Origin: Neomesorhizobium albiziae | Lineage (GTDB): Bacteria > Pseudomonadota > Alphaproteobacteria > Rhizobiales > Rhizobiaceae | Assembly: GCF_900114255.1 (NCBI RefSeq) | Contig: NZ_FOSL01000019.1 | Coordinates: 33,189-97,188 of the forward strand | DNA: 64,000 bases | Direction: 5' to 3' | In this document: positions 35,659 to 44,652 of the stretch, in pieces | How positions within the stretch are numbered: the stretch's first letter is position 1 | Layout: every line of letters begins with the position of its first letter | Program-made: the position numbers and the translations under genes | The notes under the pieces: generated by a model | Database searches by the model: none | The model's input: the letters and a program-made list of their open reading frames with translations, nothing else | Told to the model about the DNA's origin: nothing

Positions 35659-36900
35659 TCAGCCGCGGCCATGGCTGACGCGGGAGCGGCGGGCGAGGGA
35701 ATCGACGATGACCGCGATCGCCAGCACCCCACCGGTGATCATGTAGCGGAGCGACGACGACAGGTTCAGCAGCGTCAGTCCGTTCGAAATGGCCTGGATG
35801 ACGATGATGCCGAGCAGGGCGGAATAGGCGCTGCCACGTCCGCCGAACAGGCTGGTCCCGCCAATCACGGCGGCGGCGATAGCGTTGAGGTTCACATCGC
35901 CGGTGCCGGCCTGCTGGCTGGATGTGGCCAGCCGCGATGCCGACAGGATGCCGCCGACGGCCGCAAGCGTCGAGCACAGCACGAAGGCCGAGGTGTAGAT
36001 GCGGCGCACGTTGATGCCGGAACGGCGCGCCGCTTCGCGGTTGCCGCCCACGGCGAACATCGAGCGTCCCCATTTGGTACGCGTCAGCGCGTAATTAAGC
36101 GCGACGACCAACAGGACGAAGAAGCCGAACATCCACGGCACGCCGCGCCCGAGATTGAGATAGTAGACGCCGAACTCGAGCAGCGCGGTGAGCGCCGCCG
36201 CCTTGACGATGAGCAGGGTCACCGGCGCTGCCGTCAGACCGGCGGCGCGGCGGTGGCGCATGGTCGCGAGTCCCGTCACCACCAGCACTAGGCCGGGTAA
36301 CAGCGCCAGCGTGTGCGACAGCCAGGCCGGCATGATCAGTATCTGGCCGAACGAAACCAGCGGCGAGGCGTAGGGCAGGTTGATCGAGCCCGTCGGGCCG
36401 AGGATGTAGAGCTGCATGCCGAGGATGGCGAGCAGGCCGGACAGCGAGGCGATAAAGCTCGGCATTCCGAGGCGATTGTAGAGGAATGCATAGAGCAAGC
36501 CGACCGCCATGCCGGCGGCGATCGCCACGAGGATCGCGCCGACCACCGGCCAGCCGCTGTTGACCCACAGGACACCCACCAGTGCCGATGCGAAGCCGCT
36601 CATCGAGCCTACGGAAAGGTCGATCTCGCCAAGCATCAGCACGCAAACGATGCCGAGCGAGATCACGCCGACCGTGGCGCAGTCGAACAAAAGGTTCACA
36701 AGGTTGTTCGGCGCCAGAAACACCGGGTTCAGGCTGGAGAAGACGATAGAGATCAGCACGAGCCCGACAACGACCGGCAGCATGCCGAGATCGCCCGACC
36801 GTACCCGGTCGACGAAACTCCAGAACGCGTCGATCATCCCCTCCTGGTGCCGCACGCGTACGTCGCCGCGGTCGAGCGCGCCAGCTTCCTTGTTGCTCAT
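35659..36900 (-). CDS. Sugar ABC transporter permease (RbsC family)
   Basis: A 413-aa permease of the BPD_transp_2 family with roughly ten hydrophobic segments and a cytosolic N-terminal extension (~35 residues, charged). [22 protein letters not shown] and the conserved cytosolic loop [30 protein letters not shown] are typical of RbsC/XylH permeases. [20 protein letters not shown] appears near the C-terminus. It overlaps the ATPase stop by 4 bases. The length resembles XylH-type permeases, which fits a pentose or pentitol substrate. Confidence 0.9.
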   Translation of the reverse strand: MSNKEAGALDRGDVRVRHQEGMIDAFWSFVDRVRSGDLGMLPVVVGLVLISIVFSSLNPVFLAPNNLVNLLFDCATVGVISLGIVCVLMLGEIDLSVGSMSGFASALVGVLWVNSGWPVVGAILVAIAAGMAVGLLYAFLYNRLGMPSFIASLSGLLAILGMQLYILGPTGSINLPYASPLVSFGQILIMPAWLSHTLALLPGLVLVVTGLATMRHRRAAGLTAAPVTLLIVKAAALTALLEFGVYYLNLGRGVPWMFGFFVLLVVALNYALTRTKWGRSMFAVGGNREAARRSGINVRRIYTSAFVLCSTLAAVGGILSASRLATSSQQAGTGDVNLNAIAAAVIGGTSLFGGRGSAYSALLGIIVIQAISNGLTLLNLSSSLRYMITGGVLAIAVIVDSLARRSRVSHGRG

Positions 36901-37715
36901 GGCCTTTGCTCCGGTGCGTGGTCCTGGGCGGATTTGCGAATCTGTCGCCGCGAAACCGCGTTTTCCGTCGCGCCTGTGATGGCGGCGACCAACTCGTGGT
37001 TGGACGTTTCAGGGGTGAATATGCCGTTGTTGCGGCCAAGCCGCAGGACGACAATGCGGTCGGAGACGGCGCGCACGTCCTCCATATTGTGGCTGATGAC
37101 GATGACGCCGAGGCCCCGGTCGCGGACGCGCTCGATCAGGTTGAGTACTTCGGCAGTCTGGGCGACGCCGAGAGCGGCGGTCGGTTCATCCAGCATGATG
37201 ATCTTCGGACTGAGCAGGAGAGAGCGCGCGATGGCGACCGTCTGGCGCTGCCCGCCCGAGAGAGAGGCGATCGGCTCGCGCACCGAAGGGATGCGCGCCG
37301 CCAGCTCCCGCAGCAGGGTCCAGGCGCGAACCTCCATCTGGACCTCGTCCAGCCGGTAAGGCGAAAGCTCGTGGCCAAGGAACAAGTTGGCGACGACATC
37401 GAGATTCTCGCAGAGAGCGAGATCCTGGAAGACCGTCGCGATGCCCATGTCGAGCGCGGTGGCGGGGTTGTTCAGCGTCACCTCGCGGCCGTCGAATTCG
37501 ATGGTGCCCGACGTCGGCTGGTGCACGCCTGCGAGGACCTTGATCAGGGTCGACTTGCCGGCGCCGTTGTCGCCGACCAGCGCGACGACTTCGCCGGCAT
37601 GAATGTCGAGATCGATGTCGGTGAGGGCGGAGACCGCGCCGAACTTCTTGGTAATGTTGCGCAGGCTGAGGATTGGTTTCCCCGGCTCAGACGCATTCAT
37701 GGCCGCTTCGGTCAT
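36897..37715 (-). CDS. Sugar ABC transporter ATP-binding protein, single domain
   Basis: A 272-aa ATPase with one nucleotide-binding domain: Walker A GDNGAGKST (~48-56), signature LSGGQRQTVAIARSLL, Walker B IIMLDEPTAALG, and the H-loop ISHNMEDV. RbsA-type importers usually have a double domain, so this is the single-domain (FrcA-like) type known in rhizobial sugar importers. It overlaps the permease by ATGA and lies downstream of the binding-protein gene, separated by a strong hairpin. Confidence 0.9.
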   Translation of the reverse strand: MTEAAMNASEPGKPILSLRNITKKFGAVSALTDIDLDIHAGEVVALVGDNGAGKSTLIKVLAGVHQPTSGTIEFDGREVTLNNPATALDMGIATVFQDLALCENLDVVANLFLGHELSPYRLDEVQMEVRAWTLLRELAARIPSVREPIASLSGGQRQTVAIARSLLLSPKIIMLDEPTAALGVAQTAEVLNLIERVRDRGLGVIVISHNMEDVRAVSDRIVVLRLGRNNGIFTPETSNHELVAAITGATENAVSRRQIRKSAQDHAPEQRP

Positions 37716-37740
37716 TCGGACCGTCCTCCTCTCGCGTTGG

Positions 37741-37778
37741 GCGATAGCCCGGCCGGCTATTTCTGGCCGGGCTATCGC
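37741..37778. other. Intercistronic stem-loop between binding-protein and ATPase genes
   Basis: A perfect 14-bp stem (GCGATAGCCCGGCC at 37741 with GGCCGGGCTATCGC at 37765) encloses a 10-base loop, 7 bases after the binding-protein stop. It has no T-run. Such hairpins commonly protect the 5' segment of importer mRNAs and raise binding-protein levels above the membrane subunits. Confidence 0.6.
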
Positions 37779-37784
37779 GGCATC

Positions 37785-38831
37785 TTACTGAATGATGCCG
37801 AGCTTCTTGCAGCCGTCTGCGTACTCGCCTGTGCAGATTTCCTCGGCCTTGTTGATACCCTTGTCGAATATCTCGGCCTTGATGTTCTCGGAGGTCACGA
37901 CGGCCGGCACGAAAAGTTCGGACGGCGTGTTGTAGAGCGTCGTCTTTGGCTCCGGCGTCTCGCCCTTCAGGAACTTCACTGCGACATTCGCGGCGGCAGC
38001 GGCGACAATCTCCGAAGGCTTGGAGATCGTGTTGTACTGATCGCCGGAGATGACCAGCTGCAAAGCAGCGATGGTCGCGTCATTGCCCGTTACCGGCGGC
38101 ACGGGATTCACGCCGGCTGCCTTGAATGCGGCGATCGCACCGCCGCCGGTGCCGTCGTTCGCGGCAACCACGCCCTTGATGTCGGCGCCGAAGCGGGTGA
38201 TCTGCCCGGCCGCCCATTCCTGCGCCTTCGGCGGCGCCCAGTCGGGCGTGTCGAACTCGGCCAGCGTCTTGAAGCCGGAATTCTCCAATCCCTTGTGGAT
38301 GCCGTCGCGGATCAGGCCCGCGGCCGCGTCGGTCGGTGAGCCGTTTATCTGCAGGACGCCCGAGCCTTCCGGAACGCCAGCGCCCTTCATGTGCTGCACC
38401 AGCGATTCCGCGATCGCCTTGCCGATGCCCTCATTGTCGAAGGAGACGTAATAGTCGGCCGGCTTGTCGGGGATTGGACGGTCGTAGGCGATGACCCTGA
38501 TTCCCTGCGACTGCGCCAGTTGCACCAGGCCGGCGGCCGCAGCCGAGTCGACCGGGTCGAGCACGATGACCTTGGCGCCCTGGGCGATCACCGAGTTGAA
38601 CTGTTGCTGCTGCAGGGCGACGTCGGCGTTGGCGTTCTGGTAGACGACAGTACATTTGGGGCAGAGCTTCTCCATCTCGGCCTTGAAGCCCGGGAAGTCG
38701 TGCTGCTCGTAGCGGGTCGACGCCTGATCCGGCATCAGGAATGCGACTGTCGCATCCTCCTGCGCCCATGCGACGCCGCTCGTGAGTGCCAGTGCAAACG
38801 CACCGACCAGTGTCTTGCTTGAAGTCTTCAT
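37785..38831 (-). CDS. Periplasmic sugar-binding protein (RbsB/XylF-like)
   Basis: A 348-aa periplasmic protein starting at the ATG at 38831 (GGAGGAA upstream). Residues 1-23 form a signal peptide (MKTSSKTLVGAFALALTSGVAWAQ). The type-I periplasmic fold is visible: VAFLMPDQASTRYEQHDFPGF, AKVIVLDPVDSAAAAGLVQLAQSQGIRVIAYDRPI (~90-125), and VVAANDGTGGGAIAAFKAAG. RYEQHD and the DRPI loop resemble XylF-like pentose binders. A C-terminal pair of cysteines (ICTGEYADGC) may form a disulfide. First structural gene of the module. Confidence 0.9.
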   Translation of the reverse strand: MKTSSKTLVGAFALALTSGVAWAQEDATVAFLMPDQASTRYEQHDFPGFKAEMEKLCPKCTVVYQNANADVALQQQQFNSVIAQGAKVIVLDPVDSAAAAGLVQLAQSQGIRVIAYDRPIPDKPADYYVSFDNEGIGKAIAESLVQHMKGAGVPEGSGVLQINGSPTDAAAGLIRDGIHKGLENSGFKTLAEFDTPDWAPPKAQEWAAGQITRFGADIKGVVAANDGTGGGAIAAFKAAGVNPVPPVTGNDATIAALQLVISGDQYNTISKPSEIVAAAAANVAVKFLKGETPEPKTTLYNTPSELFVPAVVTSENIKAEIFDKGINKAEEICTGEYADGCKKLGIIQ

Positions 38832-38998
38832 GCTCGTGTTCCTCCGGTTGAATGTCACTTCCTCAGTCCGGCGCTCGTGGCGCCGGTCTGCCCGTTCTCC
38901 GCAATGCCCGGCGGGCGAGGCCGCTCGCGGGCAAAACGATCCCCTGCCACGGGCCGCGAAGCCCGTGTTCTTCCGTCGCTATCCTTTTTTCGCAGGAC

Positions 38999-39883
38999 TT
39001 AGGCGGCTTGACCTGCCTTGCTGTTGTCCATCCTCAGCAGGCGGAAACGGGATGGCGTCATGCCCTTCTCGGCCCGGAACTGCCTGTTGAAGTTCGAAAG
39101 ATTGTTGAACCCGACCTCGAAGCAGATGTCGGTGATCGGCGCGTGTTCATCACTCATAAGGATCTGGCAAGCGAGATTGATCCGCAGCCGCTTCACATAT
39201 TGGACGAGTGACATGCCGGTGTGCTTGCGGAACGCACGAGAGAAGGCGCTGGTCGATTGGCCGGCGATCGCCGCAAGTTTCGCTTCGGTGAATGGCTGGG
39301 TGAGGTTGCCACGCAGGAAGGCCAACGCCCTGTTGATGCCGGCCGACATGTATCCGGACGGGTCCGGCAGGTAGCTGGCGCTGGCGAGCACCTCATCACG
39401 TTGGCCGCGACAAAGCTGCCCGAGGATAAGCAGGAACAATTCGATGCGGCGCACGCCCTTTGCGTCCATCAGTTCGCGCATAAGCGGCGCAACCTGCAGG
39501 CTGGTCTCTTGCGAGAACAAGACGCCACGGCGTGACTTTTCGAGCAGCGGCTGCAGCGCCGCGAGTTCAGGCAGCGCCGCCTGCATGCCTTCAATGAACT
39601 GCTCGGTGAACTGGACGATCCGGCAGCGCAGCGGCACAGTGGTGCCTTTCGGTATGTCGCTCACCCAGTTGTGCGGCAGGTTCGGCCCGGTCAGGACCAG
39701 ATTGCCTGGGCTGAACTCGCCGATGAAATCGCCAACGAAATAGCGGCCACGCGTAGCGACGACAAGGTGAAGCTCGTATTCAGGATGAAAGTGCCAGCGC
39801 ACAGTGCGGAACGGATATCCGTGCGACCATGCCGCGAACGACTCGCCTGGTCTTATCTGGACGACTTCCAGATCGGGCTCCAC
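38999..39883 (-). CDS. AraC-family transcriptional regulator
   Basis: A 294-aa regulator starting at GTG 39883 with a GGAGGAAG site. The N-terminal half is a cupin-like ligand domain (WHFHPEYELHLVVATRGRYFVGDF at ~30-53). The C-terminal ~100 residues are two helix-turn-helix motifs: LAAIAGQSTSAFSRAFRKHTGMSLVQYVKRLRI and ITDICFEVGFNNLSNFNRQFRAEKGMTPSRFR. It lies upstream of, and in the same direction as, the pentitol-type transport operon, so it is the likely activator. The 167-bp gap to the binding-protein gene should hold its target promoter. Confidence 0.9.
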   Translation of the reverse strand: MEPDLEVVQIRPGESFAAWSHGYPFRTVRWHFHPEYELHLVVATRGRYFVGDFIGEFSPGNLVLTGPNLPHNWVSDIPKGTTVPLRCRIVQFTEQFIEGMQAALPELAALQPLLEKSRRGVLFSQETSLQVAPLMRELMDAKGVRRIELFLLILGQLCRGQRDEVLASASYLPDPSGYMSAGINRALAFLRGNLTQPFTEAKLAAIAGQSTSAFSRAFRKHTGMSLVQYVKRLRINLACQILMSDEHAPITDICFEVGFNNLSNFNRQFRAEKGMTPSRFRLLRMDNSKAGQAA

Positions 39884-40276
39884 TTTGCTTCCTCCCGTGA
39901 ACGCCGAAGCAGCTCACTTTCCCTTCGGCCGCATCTTGGACGGCTCATTATGGGGAGGTTAGCGGGAGTGATAACGCCGCGCCACCACATTACGGCCGCG
40001 CGGATGATACTTTTTTGACTGGATGGGACGCTCCGGGAACGCAATTTGTGCAGTGCAATAGGGCGCTTGTCGTCTTGATCCGCACCCGGCAGTGTAGGGA
40101 TAAGGCTGAGCGTTTCATGCGAAAATTGCTCGGGATCGGGAGAGGCGCCCGCCCGATCGAAGCGGTGCTGCCCCTGATTATCTGTGCTCTTCACAACGAC
40201 CTATCCCGTTTAACGGTGGGGTTAGAAAAGAGGCGAGCAAAGAGGGTTAGCAACATCAAGTCGCTAGCAACATAGC
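39884..40276. other. Chromosomal interval between the AraC gene and the mobile element
   Basis: A 393-bp region with the promoter area of the AraC gene at its left end. An 86-codon plus-strand frame at 40015-40275 lacks a ribosome-binding site and recognisable domains, and ends right at the attachment site. I see no credible gene. Confidence 0.4.
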
Positions 40277-40291
40277 TGGCGGAGGGAGTGG
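40277..40291. other. attL, left attachment repeat
   Basis: TGGCGGAGGGAGTGG, identical over 15 bases to the 3' end of the tRNA-Ser(UGA) gene at 53444-53458. The match stops at once on both sides, as expected for a crossover core. The integrase gene starts 147 bases inside. Confidence 0.85.
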
Positions 40292-40367
40292 CGGCCATAT
40301 TGTTGTAGCATCCCGTCTCAATCAATAAAAATAATCAAGCAATCTCAATCCATTAAGCCTTATCGGC

Positions 40368-40420
40368 TGTCGCATGCTGTTGCAGTCCGACTCAAACAAT
40401 GGCATTGTTTTTGGCGGGTA
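40368..40420. repeat. Left copy of subterminal repeats (possible integrase arm sites)
   Basis: Three short blocks, TGTCGCATGC (40368), GTCCGACTCAA (40385) and TTTTTGGCGGGTA (40408), occur in the same order and orientation at 53347-53401 near the right end. They sit just inside attL and before the integrase gene, where arm-type integrase or excisionase sites are expected. Confidence 0.5.
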
Positions 40421-40438
40421 AGATGATGGGGTTGAGAA

Positions 40439-41704
40439 ATGCCGAAGATTGCGAAGGAACTTTCAGCACTAGCAGTCAAGAACTTGAAACACCCCGGATC
40501 GGCCACACCGGGCAACGCTGTTTTCGCCGTTGGCGGTGTGGCCGGGCTTATGCTTCAGATCACACCGGGCGGCGGTAGGTCATGGCTACTGCGGACCATG
40601 GTCAATGGCAAGAGGCGGGAAATCGGACTTGGTGGCCATGACGTATCATTGGGCGAAGCTCGCGAGCGGGCGAGGGCGACCAAGGGCGAAATCCGCAACG
40701 GCATCGATCCGCTACAACAGAAACGCGACCGTCGCAAAGCCGCGATTGCAGCAGCAAAGCGCCATCTCACGTTCCGCGATGCGGTTGACAAATTTTTAGC
40801 CGCTACGGAGGTGGAATTCAGGAACGAAAAACACCGCAAACAGTGGCGCTCCACATTGGACAACTATGCGATGCCCGTCATCGGCAACCTTGCCGTTTCC
40901 GAAGTCACCAGGGATCACACGTATAAAATTCTCGAACCGATCTGGACGACGAAGACAGAAACGGCCACGCGTTTGCGGCAACGCATCGAACGTGTGCTTG
41001 ATTGGGCAAAGGCGCATGGGCACCGCGAAGGCGACAATCCAGCCGCCTGGAAGGGCAATCTCAACGCCATGCTGTCGAAACCAAGCAAGGTTGCGACCGT
41101 GGACAATCAACCAGCCGTCCAGTTGAAGGATGCGCCCACATGGTTTGCGGCGTTGCGCAAGCGCGACGGGACGGGCGCACGAGCATTGGAATTCGTCACG
41201 TTGACCGCAGCGCGATCAGGCGAAGTGCGCGGCATGGAATTTTCGGAAATCGATTGGAAAGCCAAACTTTGGACAGTTCCAGCATCGCGAATGAAGATGA
41301 AAAAGCAGCACACGGTCACGCTGTCCGATGCGGCGATTGCAATCCTAACCGCGATGAAAGACGCAGCGACCGCCGACAGCAAATATGTGTTTCCGGCGAT
41401 CCGTGGCGGCATGCTGTCCGACATGACTTTGAGCGCGACCATGAAGCGGATGCACGAAAGCGAAATCGAGGCAGGACGCACGGGCTGGCTGGACAAGCAT
41501 TCGGGCCGTCCAGCCGTTCCCCACGGGCTGAGGTCAACCTTTTCCGATTGGGTCGGTGACATGTCGGACTATCCCCGCGACATGCGGGAATTCGCTCTGG
41601 CTCATGCTATCAGCAATGACGTTGAAGCATCCTATCGGCGCGAGACAATGGTGGAAAAACGCCGCGCCATGATGGCCGATTGGGCGGATTTCCTAGGGGT
41701 CTAG
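40439..41704 (+). CDS. Tyrosine integrase, P4 type
   Basis: A 421-aa site-specific recombinase. It has the N-terminal DUF4102-type arm-binding domain (LKHPGSATPGNAVFAVGGVAGLMLQITPGGGRSWLLR...REIGLGGHDVSLGEARERAR), a core-binding domain at ~105-200 and the catalytic domain. Active-site residues are Arg in LTAARSGEVRG (~259), His-x2-Arg in PHGLRSTFSDW (~362-365), a second His in LAHAISND, and the Tyr nucleophile in ASYRRETM (~399). It should catalyse integration and excision at the 15-bp repeat in tRNA-Ser. Its position next to attL and direction into the element are standard for this family. Confidence 0.95.
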   Translation: MPKIAKELSALAVKNLKHPGSATPGNAVFAVGGVAGLMLQITPGGGRSWLLRTMVNGKRREIGLGGHDVSLGEARERARATKGEIRNGIDPLQQKRDRRKAAIAAAKRHLTFRDAVDKFLAATEVEFRNEKHRKQWRSTLDNYAMPVIGNLAVSEVTRDHTYKILEPIWTTKTETATRLRQRIERVLDWAKAHGHREGDNPAAWKGNLNAMLSKPSKVATVDNQPAVQLKDAPTWFAALRKRDGTGARALEFVTLTAARSGEVRGMEFSEIDWKAKLWTVPASRMKMKKQHTVTLSDAAIAILTAMKDAATADSKYVFPAIRGGMLSDMTLSATMKRMHESEIEAGRTGWLDKHSGRPAVPHGLRSTFSDWVGDMSDYPRDMREFALAHAISNDVEASYRRETMVEKRRAMMADWADFLGV

Positions 41705-41815
41705 CGGCTCGCGCCTCAGATTTCTTAAATTTCCGTTAGCCCCCTTGTAGCATTTGGCTCGTCGCTGTGAATATTGGGGTGCATCCAAATCAACCCGACA
41801 AAAAAGGATGCACCC

Positions 41816-42043
41816 ATGAACAGAACTGCCAAGCCGCTTACCAGCAATTCCCGCTATCTCACAGACGTGCAGGTTGGTGAACGCTTTGGCGTTTGCCGCA
41901 CTACTGTCTGGCGATGGACGCGCGTCGATCCTTCATTCCCGAAGCCTGTGAAAGTGTCCACGGGGGCGACCCGCTGGCGGCTTGCCGATATTGAGGCATT
42001 CGAAGCCGCTATGGACGGCGACCACGCACCGCACGCGGCGTGA
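41816..42043 (+). CDS. AlpA-family transcriptional regulator / excisionase
   Basis: A 75-aa MerR-like winged-helix protein from the ATG at 41816 (AAAAAGGA upstream). YLTDVQVGERFGVCRTTVWRWT (~13-34) is the helix-turn-helix, and FPKPVKVSTGATRWRLADIEAFEAA (~40-64) is the wing typical of AlpA proteins. In P4-like elements AlpA controls the integrase or acts as excisionase. Here it lies between the integrase and the primase gene in the expected slot. Confidence 0.85.
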   Translation: MNRTAKPLTSNSRYLTDVQVGERFGVCRTTVWRWTRVDPSFPKPVKVSTGATRWRLADIEAFEAAMDGDHAPHAA

Positions 42044-42136
42044 TGGCTTCCAGCCGATCCGCTATAATTTCAGTAAAATCAATAGTTTATACTGTTTCTG
42101 TAAATTAACCCGCCAACTGCCCCGTCAAAAAATTAA

Positions 42137-42157
42137 GCCGGGCGTGTAAGGCCCGGC
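42137..42157. other. Short GC stem-loop ahead of the primase gene
   Basis: GCCGGGC-(GTGTAAG)-GCCCGGC, a perfect 7-bp stem 28 bases before the primase start codon. No T-run follows. It may be a leader attenuator or mRNA stabiliser. Confidence 0.35.
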
Positions 42158-42185
42158 CAAATGGATAGAAAAGAAAGATGAAAAC

Positions 42186-44594
42186 ATGGCTGATATATCA
42201 GCAACCGCCGCGCCAGTCAACGTTGCGCAAGACTTCAATCAAGCACTGGCTTTTGTGAATGCCATCACTGGCAACCAAGCCGAAACCGCAATTCTAGATT
42301 TTAGAAGCATACATGACGCGAACAAGGCAATTCCCGCAATCCCGTTCCGTGACACGCTCGCGGGCGCTTGGTCTTCTATCGTCCATTACAATGCACAGGG
42401 ATACGGCGTTTTCGCCACGATTGCCGAAATGGACGGGCAAGGGCGAACGCTCGCCAACGTCCGATCACTTCGCGCCAACTACGTTGATCTAGACAATCTG
42501 TCAGCGCAACAAAACCTTGAACGGGCGGCGCAATGGTATCCCGCGCCAAGCTTTGCCGTTCAAACATCACCGACGAAGTACCATTGCTATTGGTCCGTTG
42601 TCGCCTATAGCGGGAATGATCGCTTTGAATTGCTGCAACGAAAGTTGCGCCAGTTCTTTGACGGCGATAAAGCCGTTATCGACGCAACACGCGTCATGCG
42701 TTTGCCGGGAACAATCAACAGCAAGTATTCAAATCCAGAAAGCGACAAGTACAACGGCAGCGCGCCGCACCTAGTGTCGTGCTTCAGCTTGCCCGGATAC
42801 GGCTACGTGACGCCAGCAGAGACGCTAGAAGCCGCACTGGCATCGGTGAGCGTCATAGACGGCGGCGGCGGTCGCTACGAGTTGGGCGAGCCGTCCCTAG
42901 CCGCTCCGTCGCTCGATTGGCTGCGGTTCGCGTTGAAGCTGCTTGATCCTAATGACTTGGATCGCGGCGAATGGATCGGCACGTCCGCCGCCGTGAAACA
43001 AGCCGGATGGACGCTTGTAACGCATGAGCAAGAGCTATTCGACATTTGGTCGGAATGGTGTAGCCGATACGATAAAAACGAGCCCGGCGAAAACCTCAAA
43101 CAGTGGTCATCATTCCGCGTAACCGAAGTTGGATGGCCGTCACTGCAACGCCGCATCCCGTCTTTGACCGCATATCAGCATTTGATGGTTCCGCCAGCGC
43201 AACCGACTGCCGCCGCTGCTTCGCCACCGATGCCGGGAACAACGCAGCCAGCCACGCCGCCAATGCCAGCACCGCCCGAACTCGATTGCAGCGGCGAAAT
43301 GCTCACACATATGGAACAACAGCAATGGTTTGCCGGTTGCGTGTTTATTACTGCCCGAAAAGCAATCGTTGATCGGCGTAGCGTTAGCTACAACGCCGGG
43401 ACGTTCAACGCGCGTTTCGGCGGCAAGAAGTTTATCATCGATGGTCAAGGCAAGACTACCGACGAAGCATGGAAAGCCGCCACGCGCTCAACGCTTTGGA
43501 CCATTCCCAAAGTTGACGATGATTGTTTTCTGCCGGGCGTAGCATCGGGCGAGATATCGACAGACGAGCTCGGCAGGACACGCATCAACGCGTACGTCCC
43601 CGCGAAAATCGATACGATGCCCGGCGATCCGTCACCGTTTTTGAACCATCTGGCGGCAATGCTGCCGGTCGAAAGTGATCGCAAAATCTTGCTCGACTTC
43701 ATGGCGCATTGCGTGAAGTTCCCCGGCTACAAAATACCGTGGGCACCGCTGATCCAATCGACGGAAGGCATGGGGAAGAACGCTTTCAAGTATGTAATGG
43801 AACACGCAATCGGTGACATTTACTGCTACCCGCCGAACGCAAAGGAACTGGTTGAAAGCGGATCGAAATTCACCGGGTGGATGGAACGAAAGCTTTTTTT
43901 CGTCTGCGATGAAATCCGCAGCGACGAAAGACGCAACATGGTTGAAGTCTTGAAACCAATGATCACCGAACGAAAGCTGGAAATCCAAGGCAAGGGCGTT
44001 GATCAGAAGAAAGGCGACAATCCGGGCAACTGGATGTTCTTTTCCAACTTCAAAAACGCGATCCCGGTCAATCGCAACGGACGGCGCTTTGCGATCTTCT
44101 ATAGCGTGATCCAAAGCCAATCCGATTTGCTCGCGCGAGGAATGGACAAGCAATATTTCGACCGGCTTTATGGATGGCTAGGCGACGAACAGAACGGCGG
44201 GCATCGGACCGGCTTGAAGATCGTCGCGCACTATCTTTTGAACCATCCCATTGAGCGCGGCGGAATTCCTATGCGCGCACCGACGACTAGCAGCACAGCA
44301 GAAGCTTTGATTGAAAGTCGCGGGCCGATTGGAAGCGCCATAGCCGAAGCGGTCGCACAGGACATGCCGGGCTTTCGTGGCGGCTGGATAAGCCGCACGG
44401 CGGCGAAGATGCTGTTTCCTGAAAAGGGCTACACGCCGCAATCAATCACTGATGCGATTGAAGAACTTGATTATGTGAAAATCGGACGGGCGACGGTTCC
44501 AATCTTTCAAGAGAACAGAGAAAAGCCGGAACTATTCAACATCAATCCGCAAGCGAATATTGCCGATTATCGGCGGACACAGGGATACGAATAA
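42186..44594 (+). CDS. Element primase-helicase (RepB-like primase plus DUF5906/SF3-type helicase)
   Basis: An 802-aa replication protein. Residues ~70-200 look like a RepB/archaeo-eukaryotic primase: NYVDLDNLSAQ supplies two metal-binding aspartates, then SFAVQTSPTKYHCYWSV and DATRVMRLPGTINSKY. A PriCT-like helical domain follows (~245-315, WIGTSAAVKQAG...FDIWSEWCSRY). The C-terminal half is a DUF5906-type helicase with P-loop QSTEGMGKNAFKY (~524-536), Walker B-like KLFFVCDEI and an SNFKNAIP sensor. This fits autonomous replication of the excised element. Very common architecture in satellites and prophages. Confidence 0.85.
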   Translation: MADISATAAPVNVAQDFNQALAFVNAITGNQAETAILDFRSIHDANKAIPAIPFRDTLAGAWSSIVHYNAQGYGVFATIAEMDGQGRTLANVRSLRANYVDLDNLSAQQNLERAAQWYPAPSFAVQTSPTKYHCYWSVVAYSGNDRFELLQRKLRQFFDGDKAVIDATRVMRLPGTINSKYSNPESDKYNGSAPHLVSCFSLPGYGYVTPAETLEAALASVSVIDGGGGRYELGEPSLAAPSLDWLRFALKLLDPNDLDRGEWIGTSAAVKQAGWTLVTHEQELFDIWSEWCSRYDKNEPGENLKQWSSFRVTEVGWPSLQRRIPSLTAYQHLMVPPAQPTAAAASPPMPGTTQPATPPMPAPPELDCSGEMLTHMEQQQWFAGCVFITARKAIVDRRSVSYNAGTFNARFGGKKFIIDGQGKTTDEAWKAATRSTLWTIPKVDDDCFLPGVASGEISTDELGRTRINAYVPAKIDTMPGDPSPFLNHLAAMLPVESDRKILLDFMAHCVKFPGYKIPWAPLIQSTEGMGKNAFKYVMEHAIGDIYCYPPNAKELVESGSKFTGWMERKLFFVCDEIRSDERRNMVEVLKPMITERKLEIQGKGVDQKKGDNPGNWMFFSNFKNAIPVNRNGRRFAIFYSVIQSQSDLLARGMDKQYFDRLYGWLGDEQNGGHRTGLKIVAHYLLNHPIERGGIPMRAPTTSSTAEALIESRGPIGSAIAEAVAQDMPGFRGGWISRTAAKMLFPEKGYTPQSITDAIEELDYVKIGRATVPIFQENREKPELFNINPQANIADYRRTQGYE

Positions 44595-44652
44595 AATTGA
44601 AACGTGCCGCTAGCTGTAGCAATTTAGGTTTGAGGCAGGGGAGAACACTTAC

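Noticed and set aside
40015..40275. 86-codon plus-strand frame before attL
   Set aside because: No ribosome-binding site or domain.
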